This document shows, in pieces, positions 16,422 through 28,736 of a stretch of 64,000 bases of DNA. Below the pieces are notes generated by a model. It did no database searches and was not told where the DNA came from. It worked only from the letters and a program-made list of their open reading frames with translations. Positions within the stretch are counted from its first letter, which is position 1. Each line of letters opens with the position of its first letter. Origin of the DNA: Roseicyclus sp. (lineage in GTDB: Bacteria > Pseudomonadota > Alphaproteobacteria > Rhodobacterales > Rhodobacteraceae); NCBI RefSeq assembly GCF_018402035.1, contig NZ_JAGYJN010000003.1, forward strand, positions 1 through 64,000, in the 5' to 3' direction. The translations under genes were made by a program, and so were the position numbers.

Positions 16422-18001
16422 GCGACAGCACCCCGCATGACATGCGCCTCAAAGGATTTAAGGGCGATGCGCGCCGATGGCCCATACCCAGCATGGGTCA
16501 CGGGATCAATATCGGGAAACAGTGTCAGAACCTCGGCGCGCACGGGCGCCTCGAAATCGTTCAATCCCATCGGACCGGGCAAGAAACTCTCGGTTGGGAG
16601 CCCTTCTGCAAAGATGATCTCATGCGCGTCAAACAGCAGGTGAAGATATTCAATCTCGCCACCCTCGGCGATGCGCACCGAACAGTCGTTGATCAAATCC
16701 TTTGCGGCAACCAGCACCTCTTGCTCGCCGAACATCAACTCGGCCATCCAATGCGTCAGCAAGATCCGATGCTGAGGCGACACGATCAACCGCCGATGAT
16801 GGCCAAATGTGCCAGCCTCGATGACGACCGGGGCAAAGCGCCCCTTGGCCGCAACCTTGCGCCGCCCGATCCAGCGCAAGGCTTGTGGGCCGTGATCGCG
16901 GGTCTCGACCAGATCACCGACCGAAAGCGCGTCGATGGGCACCTCACCCTGTGGGGTCCGGATCATGGTTCCCGAAGCGAAACAAGGCACCGTCTTGATG
17001 GTCACATAGGCCGTGTCGCTGACGCCGTTTTGATTCTGCGCGGTGTAGGTGAAATTGGTCACGATAGGGTCGGTCAACCCAGTCATACTGGCCGGTGGCG
17101 CGATCTCGAGCTGGCCATTGGCCAGCAAGGTGACCTGATACCCGTTGGACAAGGTCACCGTGTCGCCAACGCCAAGCGCGACGCCATTGATATGTGTGAC
17201 GATACTGATGCCGACGCCGTTGCCATCATTGGCAAGCACATCGAGAACCCCAATCTGAAGTTCGTTCAAGGTGATGGTATCATCATGCGCGATAAAGGCA
17301 CCTTGGACCGAACCCGCAGCAATCAAAAGCGCGCTGTCGTAGCTTGCATCCCCAACATCCGCGATGCCGATGATCAATGTGTTGACTTGCCCGTTATTGA
17401 CCGGGATCAGCAGCGACAAGGTCGCGGTAAAGCCATCCATCTCGGTGTTATGCGCGTCGCCCGTATTATCGATGAAAAGGGTTTCATTCTCGGTTTGATT
17501 GATCCCGTTGATCTGGGCCACATTGATCACAGGCGATGTCACCAGCTGCCCGTTGATCCAAACCCCCACCACATCGTTGAAAATGGTGCCGACGAACTCG
17601 GGGTATTCTTCCGAGGAAAAGGTGAACTGTATCGACAAGAAATCCGAGGTCGGAATGAACTGCGTCGTCAAGATCGCCGCATCATAGGTGCTGGTCCCGG
17701 CAAGCGCGTCGAACAACGGGTTCCCGTTCTGCCCGGTCGAGTTGTAGGATGTGCTCGTGCTGCGGTTGGGGTCGCCATTGGGCTGGGTGAAGTTGCGCAC
17801 ATGCCCCGTGGTCAAGATGACGCCGGTGTCACCCGGTGTGACCTCCGGCGAAACTGTGTCACCGTTGGTGTAGATGCCTGATGAAACACGGTCGCCGGAA
17901 TAGCTTGCGCGCACCACTTTGACATCATCGCCAAAGATCGTCCGCGCCATCTGCATCGCGGACGCATTGATATTGATCGGTAGCGTTTGCCCCGTTGCCA
18001 T
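16418..18001 (-). CDS. Secreted-type protein: choice-of-anchor L domain plus Hint domain
   Basis: 527 residues. No Sec signal peptide is evident. Residues about 10-235 match choice-of-anchor L proteins ([26 protein letters not shown]). About 240-335 resembles a cadherin-like/VCBS spacer (DVLANDGNG). From residue 338 a Hint domain begins with [18 protein letters not shown], has the active-site cysteine, and continues to LSPQHRI-like [11 protein letters not shown]. This arrangement suggests an exported protein that self-processes or links covalently through its Hint domain. A partner gene follows with a 4-base overlap. Confidence 0.82.
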   Translation of the reverse strand: MATGQTLPININASAMQMARTIFGDDVKVVRASYSGDRVSSGIYTNGDTVSPEVTPGDTGVILTTGHVRNFTQPNGDPNRSTSTSYNSTGQNGNPLFDALAGTSTYDAAILTTQFIPTSDFLSIQFTFSSEEYPEFVGTIFNDVVGVWINGQLVTSPVINVAQINGINQTENETLFIDNTGDAHNTEMDGFTATLSLLIPVNNGQVNTLIIGIADVGDASYDSALLIAAGSVQGAFIAHDDTITLNELQIGVLDVLANDGNGVGISIVTHINGVALGVGDTVTLSNGYQVTLLANGQLEIAPPASMTGLTDPIVTNFTYTAQNQNGVSDTAYVTIKTVPCFASGTMIRTPQGEVPIDALSVGDLVETRDHGPQALRWIGRRKVAAKGRFAPVVIEAGTFGHHRRLIVSPQHRILLTHWMAELMFGEQEVLVAAKDLINDCSVRIAEGGEIEYLHLLFDAHEIIFAEGLPTESFLPGPMGLNDFEAPVRAEVLTLFPDIDPVTHAGYGPSARIALKSFEAHVMRGAVA

Positions 18002-18275
18002 GCCTTGCCTGCCTCGGTCTTGGGCCTTGGGCGGGTCTGGTCACAGAGCATTACAAGGGCCGTTTGATACGCGGCCCGGAACCTTTATGCATTCTGCTAC
18101 ATCGCGGTCTTACGCCGCTGCCTGCCTCGGCCTTGACTTATTATTTATACCCAAAAGTAGTAGTTTACTCTCTAAAGTTGAAGTCATTCTTTGCGGCACT
18201 GGCTGGGCAACACCCTGTTGTGCCTTCGCGGTCACAGCGTTACGCATGGCTCACGCCCCAACCGGAGCCGCGCCG
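18002..18275. other. Divergent intergenic region Hint operon / dapE
   Basis: 274 bases. Two partial direct repeats of CTGCCTGCCTCGG type (about 18006 and 18118) are seen. An AT-rich stretch (18135-18190) with TTATTATTTATA is the best promoter candidate region for dapE. No gene is supported. Confidence 0.45.
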
Positions 18276-19445
18276 ATGACCGTTGATCCCGTTGATCTGA
18301 CCGCTGCCCTTGTCCGTTGCCCCTCGGTCACACCGGAAGAGGGCGGCGCGCTTGTGCTTTTGGAACAGATGCTTGGCGCGGCCGGTTTTGCGTGCTGGCG
18401 CGTGGATCGCAACGGCACGCCCAATCTTTTCGCGCGCTGGGGCGACAAGGCGGCGCCGCGCAGCTTTGGCTTTAACGGGCATACCGATGTCGTGCCCATC
18501 GGTGATGCGGCTGCATGGACCTACCCGCCCTTTTCCGCCCATCAAGCGGATGGCTGGCTTTATGGGCGCGGTGCGACCGACATGAAATCGGGCGTCGCGG
18601 CCTTTGTCGCCGCCGCCGTCGATTTCGTGACCCAGACACCGCCCAAAGGTGCCGTCGTGATCGCGATCACCGGCGACGAAGAGGGGCCGGGCAAGGATGG
18701 CACGGTGGCGATCCTTGATTGGATGGATCAAAACGGCGAAAGCATGGATATCTGCATCGTGGGCGAGCCCACAAGCGTCAGCCAGATCGGCGATATGGTA
18801 AAGATCGGCCGCCGTGGATCGATGACCGCCTATTTCGAAGTGATCGGCAAACAGGGCCATTCCGCCTATCTGCACAAGGCGCTGAACCCGATGCCCGCCA
18901 TAGCGCTTTTGGCCCATCGCCTATCGACCCATGTTTTGGACGAAGGCACCGATCATTTCGATGCCTCCACGCTGTCGGTCACCACGATCGACACGGGCAA
19001 TACCGCATCAAACGTCATTCCAGCACGCACGCGGATGACGGTGAACCTCCGCTTTAACGATCTGCACAGCGGTGCTGCGCTGCATGATTGGTTGCAAAGC
19101 CAAGCCGATGCCGTGGCGGCACAGATGGGCGTTCAGATCACGATGCGCAGCCAAATCTCGGGCGAGGCGTTTCTGACGCCACCCGGCCCGCTTTCGACAC
19201 TGGTCAGCCAAGCAATCCGGCAAGAAACCAACGCAAGCCCGGTGCTTTCGACAACCGGCGGCACATCGGATGCGCGCTTTGTCAAAGATCACTGCGCGGT
19301 GGTGGAATGCGGCCTTGTCGGGCATCGCATGCACGAGGTGGATGAGCGCGTCTGGATCGCCGATATCCATGATCTCAAACGAATTTATAGCCGGATGCTG
19401 CAAAACTATTTCGCGGGTGAGCCGTTTCGCAGTGACATAGGCTAA
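18276..19445 (+). CDS. dapE: Succinyl-diaminopimelate desuccinylase
   Basis: M20 dizinc peptidase of the lysine/diaminopimelate pathway; it cleaves succinyl-LL-DAP to LL-DAP and succinate. 389 residues with metal-site motifs [18 protein letters not shown] and [11 protein letters not shown], the dimerisation insert near 180-290, and a C-terminal [12 protein letters not shown] with the last metal histidine. The ATG at 18276 has GGAG eight bases upstream. An ATG ten codons earlier lacks one. It is convergent with the CPBP protease gene, 4 bases away. Confidence 0.96.
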   Translation: MTVDPVDLTAALVRCPSVTPEEGGALVLLEQMLGAAGFACWRVDRNGTPNLFARWGDKAAPRSFGFNGHTDVVPIGDAAAWTYPPFSAHQADGWLYGRGATDMKSGVAAFVAAAVDFVTQTPPKGAVVIAITGDEEGPGKDGTVAILDWMDQNGESMDICIVGEPTSVSQIGDMVKIGRRGSMTAYFEVIGKQGHSAYLHKALNPMPAIALLAHRLSTHVLDEGTDHFDASTLSVTTIDTGNTASNVIPARTRMTVNLRFNDLHSGAALHDWLQSQADAVAAQMGVQITMRSQISGEAFLTPPGPLSTLVSQAIRQETNASPVLSTTGGTSDARFVKDHCAVVECGLVGHRMHEVDERVWIADIHDLKRIYSRMLQNYFAGEPFRSDIG

Positions 19446-19449
19446 GCGG

Positions 19450-20340
19450 CTAGCGCGTGCCGCGCCCAAGCACGCGCCGGATCACCGCCCAGACGATGAT
19501 CATCATCCCTACATCCTTGGCCAGCATCCAGCCCAGATCAGCCGCAAGAACAAAGTCTTGCGGCAAGGTATAAAGGGCCAAGCCCGAAAGCGGCCCCTCG
19601 ACCCCGACAACCAAGATCGCGGCGCAGTTATTGGCAAAATGAAACCCCCAAGCCGCACCAATCGTGCCGGTATGGGCGGTCAGATCAGCCGCCAATAGCG
19701 CAAAAACGAAAACGGCACCGACCATCATCCACGCATTCTGGCCGAAAATTTCGGGCTGGTAATGCAGCGCCGCAAACACCGCAGAGGGGATGATCATCCA
19801 CACCAATGGCGCGGCAACGCGTGCGGCAAGCTGGCTTTGGATATAACCGCGAAAAAGCACCTCTTCAGCGCCGGTCTGGATCAGCACCGCCACCAAGGCG
19901 AGCGGCAGAAACGAGGCCCATAAGCCAAGGGGCAAGTTCGGCGCAGGCACCGCCCCAACCGGCAAAAGCGCGGCCAGCGCATAGATCAGCGCGCAGATGA
20001 TCGCAGCCGCCCCGAAATGCCGCAAAAGCCGCGCCTGTTCACCAAAAAGCGACCAAAGGGGGCGCGCATGCAACAGCCGTGCCGCGACCAAGGGACCGAT
20101 CCCCATGCCGATGAATGTGGCCAAAACCAAAAGCGTCGCGGTGGGGCTATCGGCATCAGCCATGCGGACAAGCCAGACCTGCGCGCCATCCCACCCGCTG
20201 ATCACAACCAACAAACCAAACAATGCGGCGATACCCGCGACATAGATCGCGATCACCACGATCAGGCCGACACCCAAACGCCACAATGCCGATTTCGCGC
20301 CCGCAGCCGCCACCAACGCTTCTTGTGCTACATACTGCAT
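19450..20340 (-). CDS. CPBP family intramembrane metalloprotease (CAAX-like)
   Basis: 296-residue integral membrane protein with about eight hydrophobic segments. The ABI/CPBP signature is clear: EEVLFRGYIQSQL (motif EExxxR), then SAVFAALHY with the second-motif His, and FHFANN with the third. In bacteria such proteases process peptides or membrane proteins, or give self-immunity to bacteriocins. The substrate here is unknown. It is divergent from ilvD. Confidence 0.9.
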   Translation of the reverse strand: MQYVAQEALVAAAGAKSALWRLGVGLIVVIAIYVAGIAALFGLLVVISGWDGAQVWLVRMADADSPTATLLVLATFIGMGIGPLVAARLLHARPLWSLFGEQARLLRHFGAAAIICALIYALAALLPVGAVPAPNLPLGLWASFLPLALVAVLIQTGAEEVLFRGYIQSQLAARVAAPLVWMIIPSAVFAALHYQPEIFGQNAWMMVGAVFVFALLAADLTAHTGTIGAAWGFHFANNCAAILVVGVEGPLSGLALYTLPQDFVLAADLGWMLAKDVGMMIIVWAVIRRVLGRGTR

Positions 20341-20484
20341 CGACCCTGCCTTTGACGGCTTTTGATTGGCGATAGTCTAATCCGCATGGGATGATGCGGC
20401 AATCATGCTTGTCTGCCCAAGGCCATGGGTCTATTTCCCAAGCAACAACAGCTTGCTGACAGACGCCATAGGGGGGCCAGCACA

Positions 20485-22218
20485 ATGCCGACAGGGAAAT
20501 TCGACAAGTCAAAACTGCCAAGTCGGCATGTCACCGAGGGCGCATCGCGCGCGCCGCATCGGTCCTATTTCTATGCCATGGGCCTGACCGACGAAGAAAT
20601 TCATCAGCCCTTCGTCGGCGTTGCCACCTGCTGGAACGAAGCGGCACCTTGCAACATCTCGCTCAACCGTCAGGCGCAAGCGGTCAAGGTCGGCGTCAAG
20701 AAAGCCTTTGGCACCCCGCGTGAGTTCACCACCATCACCGTGACCGATGGCATCGCCATGGGCCATGAGGGGATGCGCTCATCGCTGGCAAGCCGCGATG
20801 CGATCACCGACACCGTCGAATTGACCATGCGCGGCCATTGCTATGACGCGCTGGTGGGTCTGGCCGGTTGCGATAAATCGCTGCCCGGCATGATGATGGC
20901 GATGGTGCGTCTGAATGTGCCGTCGGTGTTCATCTATGGCGGCTCGATCCTTCCCGGTCGTCTGGATGGCCGCGATGTGACCGTGCAAGATGTGTTCGAG
21001 GCCGTGGGACAGCATCAGGCGGGCAATCTCAGCGATGAGGCGCTGGCCATCCTCGAGCGGGTCGCCTGCCCCAGCGCGGGTGCCTGCGGCGGCCAATTCA
21101 CCGCCAACACCATGGCCTGCGTGTCCGAGGCCATCGGTCTGGCCCTGCCCAATTCGTCCGGCGCACCGGCCCCTTACGAGTCACGCGATCAATATGGTGT
21201 GGCCTCGGGCGAAGCGGTGATGAAGCTGTTGGAAATCGGCCTGCGCCCGCGTGATATCGTGACGCGCAAAAGCCTTGAAAACGCGGCCCGCGTTGTGGCC
21301 TGCACGGGGGGCTCGACCAATGCTGGTCTGCACCTGCCCGCCATCGCGCATGAGGCGGGGATTGATTTCGACCTGTTCGATGTCTGCGAGATTTTCAAGG
21401 ACACGCCCTATTTCGTCGATATGAAACCCGGCGGTCAGTATGTGGCCAAAGACCTTTACGAGGTGGGCGGCGTGCCCGTCGTGATGAAGGAATTGCGCAA
21501 GATCGGCCTGATCCACGAAGATTGCCTGACCGTGACCGGCCGCACCATGGGCGAGGAGCTTGACCTCATCACCCGCGAGGCCGATGGCAAGGTCATCCAC
21601 CCCGCGGCCACCCCCATCACCGAAACCGGTGGTGTCGTCGGCCTCAAGGGTAATCTCGCCCCCGAAGGCGCGATTGTGAAGGTCGCGGGCATGTCGGCCA
21701 AGGAACAGGTCTTTTCCGGCCCTGCGCGCGTCTTTGAATGTGAAGAGGACGCATTTGAGGCGGTCAAAAACCGCGCCTATCAAGAGGGTGAGGTTCTGGT
21801 CATCCGCAACGAAGGGCCGCGCGGCGGCCCCGGCATGCGCGAAATGCTGGCCACCACCAGCGCGATCTCGGGCCAAGGCATGGGCAAAAAGGTGGCGCTG
21901 ATCACCGATGGCCGTTTCTCGGGTGCAACGCGCGGTTTCTGCGTCGGCCATGTCGGCCCAGAGGCGGCGATCGGCGGTCCCATCGGCTTGCTGCAAGATG
22001 GCGACATCATCACGATCAACGCGGTCAGCGGCGAATTGTCGGTCGCGCTGAGCGAGGCCGAGTTGGAGGCACGCCGCAAACTGTGGCAAGGCCCGCGCGA
22101 GACGATCTATGAAACCGGCGCACTGTGGAAATATGCCCAGTTGGTCGGCCCGGCGGTGAAGGGTGCAGTCACCCATCCCGGCGCGACCAAGGAAAAGCAT
22201 GTTTACGCTGATCTTTGA
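20485..22218 (+). CDS. ilvD: Dihydroxy-acid dehydratase
   Basis: Fe-S enzyme of valine/isoleucine synthesis; it dehydrates 2,3-dihydroxy-3-methyl acids to 2-oxo acids. 577 residues. Conserved cysteines occur in [21 protein letters not shown] and [11 protein letters not shown], with substrate-binding GRFSGATRG near the C-terminus. The start at [16 protein letters not shown] is the family-normal one. The stop lies 20 bases inside the downstream lipoprotein gene, which is read in another frame. Confidence 0.97.
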   Translation: MPTGKFDKSKLPSRHVTEGASRAPHRSYFYAMGLTDEEIHQPFVGVATCWNEAAPCNISLNRQAQAVKVGVKKAFGTPREFTTITVTDGIAMGHEGMRSSLASRDAITDTVELTMRGHCYDALVGLAGCDKSLPGMMMAMVRLNVPSVFIYGGSILPGRLDGRDVTVQDVFEAVGQHQAGNLSDEALAILERVACPSAGACGGQFTANTMACVSEAIGLALPNSSGAPAPYESRDQYGVASGEAVMKLLEIGLRPRDIVTRKSLENAARVVACTGGSTNAGLHLPAIAHEAGIDFDLFDVCEIFKDTPYFVDMKPGGQYVAKDLYEVGGVPVVMKELRKIGLIHEDCLTVTGRTMGEELDLITREADGKVIHPAATPITETGGVVGLKGNLAPEGAIVKVAGMSAKEQVFSGPARVFECEEDAFEAVKNRAYQEGEVLVIRNEGPRGGPGMREMLATTSAISGQGMGKKVALITDGRFSGATRGFCVGHVGPEAAIGGPIGLLQDGDIITINAVSGELSVALSEAELEARRKLWQGPRETIYETGALWKYAQLVGPAVKGAVTHPGATKEKHVYADL

Positions 22219-23029
22219 TCACATCAGACAGGCCGCGATCATCGCGGCCTGTCTTGTTCTTGTCGGCTGTGGGGGCAGGTTCGGTGGTGCTGGCGATGGT
22301 CCCGCTGCACCGGCCCCGACCCAAGTGACGGTGACCGCCGACCGGATCGTCATCACCGGCCCCGAGGGGTTTTGCGTCGATCCAACCTCGACCCGCGACA
22401 GCTCGGACACAAGTTTTGTCCTGCTCGGCAATTGCGCTGCGATCTCAAATTCACGCCGCGCGCGGCAGCCGACAACGCCTGCGGTGCTGACGGCGACGGT
22501 GTCGGCCCCCTCAACCGATGGGCGCTTGTCCGATAGCCTTGGGCAGCTCGACGGGTTCTTCCGCTCGGATGAGGGGCTGACGCTGCTCAGCCGGTCGGGC
22601 GATCCGGCACAGGTCACGATCCTTGATACCGCCTTGGATGGCGGGGTTTTCTTGCTGCATGCCAATGATACCAGCGATGATGCGATTGGCGGGGTGCAAA
22701 GCGAATATTGGCGGGCCTATCTCGATGTCGGGCCGCGCATCGCCACCTTGTCGGTGCTGTCGCTGGAAGAGCGCAACCTTTCGCGCGAGGAAAGCCTGTC
22801 GCTGTTGCTCAGCTTCGTGCGCTTGGTGCAAGGGGCAAACCTTGATGTGCCACTCGCGCCCATGACGCCAATCGACCCTATCGCGCCGATGACGACGCCA
22901 CCGCAACCAGCCGTTCAGCCCACGCCGCGCCCTCAAAGCGTTGCACCTGCGCCAGCTTCCCCGCGCATCATGCCATTGGAACGGCCGACCCTCTGGAATG
23001 TTGGTTTCTTTCGTCGGATACTCGGTTAA
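22199..23029 (+). CDS. Putative lipoprotein of unknown function
   Basis: 276 residues. A signal peptide with lipobox (CLVLVGCGG; the cysteine is near residue 24) predicts export and lipid anchoring. The middle has a conserved-looking pair of cysteines ([13 protein letters not shown] and LLGNCAAIS). The C-terminal quarter is Pro-rich ([13 protein letters not shown]). I recognise no named domain. It overlaps the 3' end of ilvD by 20 bases and has AAGGAAAAG before its ATG, so it is likely translated from the ilvD message. Confidence 0.75.
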   Translation: MFTLIFDHIRQAAIIAACLVLVGCGGRFGGAGDGPAAPAPTQVTVTADRIVITGPEGFCVDPTSTRDSSDTSFVLLGNCAAISNSRRARQPTTPAVLTATVSAPSTDGRLSDSLGQLDGFFRSDEGLTLLSRSGDPAQVTILDTALDGGVFLLHANDTSDDAIGGVQSEYWRAYLDVGPRIATLSVLSLEERNLSREESLSLLLSFVRLVQGANLDVPLAPMTPIDPIAPMTTPPQPAVQPTPRPQSVAPAPASPRIMPLERPTLWNVGFFRRILG

Positions 23030-23102
23030 CGAAAGAGCGAGTTTTTTACGCCATGACGTTGCGCAAGGCGAAGTGTTTTTAGTTCCCAAGGGTTGCGTGT
23101 GT

Positions 23103-23873
23103 ATGGGTAAGGACAGGTTAAAATTGTTCGGCTTTTTCGGCCAATCTAGCCCGCTCAAGCGCTGGGAACGGGCGCTAAAATCGCCAAATACCATGTCGAT
23201 GCGCGATCTGCTTGGTCTGCAGCAGCGCATGTGCGGCATGCGTGGTGAGATCGACCGCTTGGCCGCACGCGCAACCACCGAAATGCTAGCGCGGGTCGAA
23301 GGACTTGACGTCAAACAGCAGGGTGATCAATGCGACTGGGCCGAACGGGCCGCGCCGTGGCGGTCGCGGCTTTCGCCACAAGCGCATCTCGATTTCGCCT
23401 CGCCGCTCGCGCTGGGGACGGGCGTGACCTTGTTTCATGATGCCAACAACGCCGATCTTTGCCTGCGCCAAGCGCCGATCAAGGGCCGGCAGGGGGCGGC
23501 CTACGGGCTTTTTCTCGATGTCTATCGCTTTGATGGGTCGTTCTTGTCGCTGGTGCAAGATCTGCCTTGGGCGGCGCTGCAGGGATTAAGCCTCGCGCAT
23601 TGCTTTCGGGTCCAACTGACTTTGGCACGTGAACAGCCGATTGAAATCTACGCCCGCCTCAACATCCAGCATGGGCCTAACCACGAACAACTCGTGCGTC
23701 AGTTCGATTTCAGCGGCGAGATAGCGCTGGCTGAATTCGATCTGGCCTATACCAAGGTCAATGAGCGGCGGATCGAAAAGGCTTGGCTGGATCTGATCTT
23801 GGAAGGTCCGGAAATGAACCGGATCGCGATCTTGGACATGGTGATGTCGCGCGCACCACGCGCGGATGTATAA
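23103..23873 (+). CDS. Conserved Rhodobacterales protein of unknown function (DUF6478-like)
   Basis: 256 residues, soluble, with no signal peptide from the chosen ATG. The layout is an N-terminal helix-rich part (LLGLQQRMCGMRGEIDRLAARAT), then a beta-rich part resembling a carbohydrate- or lectin-like sandwich (LFHDANNADLCLRQAPIKG, IYARLNIQHGPNHEQLVRQFDFSGE). I think this is the family annotated DUF6478, but am not certain. A small downstream gene follows after 15 bases. Confidence 0.65.
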   Translation: MGKDRLKLFGFFGQSSPLKRWERALKSPNTMSMRDLLGLQQRMCGMRGEIDRLAARATTEMLARVEGLDVKQQGDQCDWAERAAPWRSRLSPQAHLDFASPLALGTGVTLFHDANNADLCLRQAPIKGRQGAAYGLFLDVYRFDGSFLSLVQDLPWAALQGLSLAHCFRVQLTLAREQPIEIYARLNIQHGPNHEQLVRQFDFSGEIALAEFDLAYTKVNERRIEKAWLDLILEGPEMNRIAILDMVMSRAPRADV

Positions 23874-23888
23874 GCTGGGGTTAGACCG

Positions 23889-24272
23889 ATGACAGATGAC
23901 GCGCTTGTTCGGGTTCGGTTGCAGGCAGGGCAGTATCAGGCCGTCTTGACCAGCACCAACGCCGCTATGGCCGAGGGGATCGAGGCCGTGCATGAAGGCA
24001 AGGTTGTCGCGATTGCCACCCTCACCCCGGACGCGGGCAAGCCCGGCAATTGGCAGGTCAGCCTCGATTTACCCGCGCAAGTGATTGCCGATGGTGTGCA
24101 AGTCATCGCATTGCGCGCCGTCGCCACGGGCAGCGTGCTGGATCGCATCACCTTGATGGCCGGCTCCCCGCTGGACGAAGATATCAGGGCGGAAATCGCC
24201 CTTTTGCGCGATGAGTTGGAAATGCTCAAACGCGCCTTTCGCCGCCATTGCGCCGAAACCGGGGGCCGTTGA
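23889..24272 (+). CDS. Small conserved hypothetical protein
   Basis: 127 residues. The first two thirds look beta-rich (VRVRLQAGQYQAVLTSTN, VVAIATLTPDAGKPGNWQVSLDLP). The end is a charged amphipathic helix (EDIRAEIALLRDELEMLKRAFRRH), likely a coiled coil. It is 15 bases downstream of the DUF6478-like gene, probably in the same operon, and may be its binding partner. No named family recognised. Confidence 0.65.
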   Translation: MTDDALVRVRLQAGQYQAVLTSTNAAMAEGIEAVHEGKVVAIATLTPDAGKPGNWQVSLDLPAQVIADGVQVIALRAVATGSVLDRITLMAGSPLDEDIRAEIALLRDELEMLKRAFRRHCAETGGR

Positions 24273-24300
24273 TCGCCGCATGACGCCGCGTTGGGCGTGA

Positions 24301-26382
<2,082 letters not shown>

Positions 26383-26516
26383 GGGGAGCGATTTGTCGAT
26401 GACGGATTATTGAGGTGAGTAAAGAGCGCGCCGCCATGGCAGATAAGAATTGCATATAGATTATATGGTGCAATTGTTCACTGGAATAATTTTGTGAAAC
26501 ACGAAAAGGAACAGCT

Positions 26517-27161
26517 TTGTCGAACCAGTTAAAATTTGATCGCGTTTCGGATCTTCTCGTTTACACTTATCACCTTGCACTGTCGAAACATGATGATTTG
26601 TATACTGAGTATACAGCGCTTCAATATAAACTCCCTATTCCTGCTAATTATGCGATTGTAAATACCCAAAGCTACGCACAGTTAGATATGGTTATTAGAA
26701 GTTTGGAAGATGAGATCTGTCAAGATTTATCCGCTCAAAATAGTCCTGCTTCGATTGATTATCTTTTAATTAACTTGCATATCGCATTCTCGGAGATTTG
26801 GATTATTGGAATTTACGAACTTCTAAGGGCTGCAAAAGAGTACTCCCCTAAAAAAGTTGACATTAAACTTTTCCACGACATTGAAATTATTCGAATACCT
26901 CTAGCAAAATACCAAATCGCAAAGGATAAGAAACTTACTGGACCTCTCTATTTTGACCTAAAAGGTTCAAACAGTGCTGCGGAGAAATCCGCAACCTATG
27001 ACAACACAGACCGCCAACGAACCCATCATTTGCCAAGATCCATATCTGAAAGAGGATCAGCACAATGGTGCACAGTTGATGTGACTGGTGAAGAACAGCA
27101 GAGATGGCTTGAACGTCGGGATATTTCAGACAGGTTTCTAAATTATTTGAGAAATCTCTAA
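26517..27161 (+). CDS. AT-rich orphan protein, probably horizontally acquired
   Basis: 214 residues rich in Ile, Lys, Asn and Tyr, with AT-rich codons (ATA, TTA, AAT) that neighbours avoid. It has a TTG start with AAGGA seven bases upstream. It is mostly predicted alpha-helical (LLINLHIAFSEIWIIGIYELLRAAKEY). No signal peptide and no recognised domain. The flanking 26383-26516 is also AT-rich. There is no transposase or integrase nearby. Base composition clearly differs from the GC-rich neighbours, suggesting transfer. Confidence 0.7.
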   Translation: MSNQLKFDRVSDLLVYTYHLALSKHDDLYTEYTALQYKLPIPANYAIVNTQSYAQLDMVIRSLEDEICQDLSAQNSPASIDYLLINLHIAFSEIWIIGIYELLRAAKEYSPKKVDIKLFHDIEIIRIPLAKYQIAKDKKLTGPLYFDLKGSNSAAEKSATYDNTDRQRTHHLPRSISERGSAQWCTVDVTGEEQQRWLERRDISDRFLNYLRNL

Positions 27162-27204
27162 TGTTGATGATCATTTAGGTTTTTAGGCATGCCTTTTGCG
27201 CGCC

Positions 27205-28116
27205 CTACCCAACCCGATCCAAAACATACCGCGCGGTCATCAGGTCGAGATGCGCGCCGCCGCCGTTTTTGAACAGCGTGATCTCCTCCTCCGACTGCCG
27301 CACAAAGGCACCGCTTTCCAGATCATAGTAATCGGCCAGCACATCCCCCACACCAATCACCCCATGCGCAAGCGGGATCTTCAACTCGCCGATATGGCCG
27401 ATGGTGGTGGCGCGGCTGTCGACGAAAATCCGCGCGCGGGTGAGGGCCGTATCATCGGCCTCGCGCATGTCGGGGCGATAGGCGCCAATCAGGTCGAGAT
27501 GCTGACCGGGGCGCAGCCATGCGCCCTTGATCACCGGGTCGGTCGCCATGGTGGCGCAGGTGATGATGTCGGCGCTACGCACCGCCCCCTCCAGATCTGT
27601 CACCGCCTCCGCACCGGGAAACACCGCCGCCATGCGCGCGGCGCTGACTTGGGTGCGGTTCCAAATCTGGAACCGTGCGCCCGGAAAAGCCGCCCCGTAA
27701 GCCTGAAAAAGCGAGGCCGCGACCGTTCCCGCCCCCACGATCAGAATGCGCGCGCTGTCCTTTCGCGCCAACATCCGCGCGGCACACAGGCTGTCGCCCG
27801 CCGTCTTCCACTTGGTCAGCAGATGGAAATCGACAATCGCGGCCAAGGTGCCATCGGTGTCGGAATAAAGCGCCGCCGACCCGTTCACCGCCGGTTTGCC
27901 ATGCGCGGCATTGCCCGGAAAAATCGTCGCCGTCTTGACCAGCTGCCCCAAGCCATCGATCCACGCCGCCCGAGACAGCAGCGTATCGGCCCCGCGATAC
28001 AGGAAACTATCCGCGATCTCGGCCCTTGGGCGCGCATGCCCGGCCATGATCGCATCGCAAAGGCCCAGCCAATCCAGCCGCGCCTCTGCCTCGGGTCCGA
28101 TGAAGGGAACGCTCAC
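27205..28116 (-). CDS. Ornithine cyclodeaminase / mu-crystallin family protein
   Basis: 303 residues with the family NAD(P)-binding core (RILIVGAGTVAASLFQAYGAAFP) and the substrate-side KTATIFPGN and LTKWKTAGDSLCAARMLA. Members include ornithine cyclodeaminase, alanine dehydrogenase and delta-pyrroline-2-carboxylate reductase. The substrate cannot be assigned from sequence. It is the last gene of a minus-strand operon and overlaps the upstream HAD gene by ATGA. Confidence 0.88.
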   Translation of the reverse strand: MSVPFIGPEAEARLDWLGLCDAIMAGHARPRAEIADSFLYRGADTLLSRAAWIDGLGQLVKTATIFPGNAAHGKPAVNGSAALYSDTDGTLAAIVDFHLLTKWKTAGDSLCAARMLARKDSARILIVGAGTVAASLFQAYGAAFPGARFQIWNRTQVSAARMAAVFPGAEAVTDLEGAVRSADIITCATMATDPVIKGAWLRPGQHLDLIGAYRPDMREADDTALTRARIFVDSRATTIGHIGELKIPLAHGVIGVGDVLADYYDLESGAFVRQSEEEITLFKNGGGAHLDLMTARYVLDRVG

Positions 28117-28736
28117 GGCCGCGCCTCATCCGCGCTCAACAGCCCCGCCGCCACCAGCCTATCGGCCCAACCTTGCGGATGCTCAAACAGATGCGCCTGC
28201 CAGCCACGGGTTTCGGCCACCTTGATATTGGCCTCCCGATCATCGGCAAACAGGATCGCAGCGGGCGGCAAAGCCAATTCCGCCTCGACCATCTCATAGA
28301 TCCGTGGATCGGGCTTGGTCACCTGCATCCGCCCCGAGACGAACTCGATGTCAAACTCATTGAGGAAATCAAACTGCGTCTGGGCATAGGCGTAGCTGTC
28401 CACCCCGAAATTCGTCAGGCAATGCACCGGCACCCCCTTGGCGCGCAATCGCCGCAACAGCGTGACGGAATGATGGATCACCGGCGTGGCCAACTCGATC
28501 CAGCTGTCGTGCCAATCGCGGATCTCCGCGCGCCATTTCGGATGGGCATCGGCGGTCTCGTAGATCACTTGGGTGAACGGCTCGCCGCGATCCACGCGCT
28601 CGTTCATCCAGTGCAGATCGACCTCGGCAAACAGCGCGCGGCGGCGCTCCTCCCCATAGACACGGTCATAGTATAGCTCGGGCTGCCACCCGATCAGCAC
28701 ATTGCCGATGTCAAAAATCACGGCCTGCGGTGTCAT
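28113..28736 (-). CDS. HAD-superfamily hydrolase (subfamily IA)
   Basis: 207 residues. Motif I IFDIGNVLIGW (the nucleophile Asp is near residue 9), a helical cap, HCLTNFG as motif II, and LFADDREANIKVA as motif IV. It resembles YihX-type sugar-phosphate phosphatases or haloacid dehalogenase-like enzymes. The substrate is unknown. It overlaps both fghA upstream and the cyclodeaminase gene downstream by four bases, so the three are translated together. Confidence 0.9.
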   Translation of the reverse strand: MTPQAVIFDIGNVLIGWQPELYYDRVYGEERRRALFAEVDLHWMNERVDRGEPFTQVIYETADAHPKWRAEIRDWHDSWIELATPVIHHSVTLLRRLRAKGVPVHCLTNFGVDSYAYAQTQFDFLNEFDIEFVSGRMQVTKPDPRIYEMVEAELALPPAAILFADDREANIKVAETRGWQAHLFEHPQGWADRLVAAGLLSADEARP

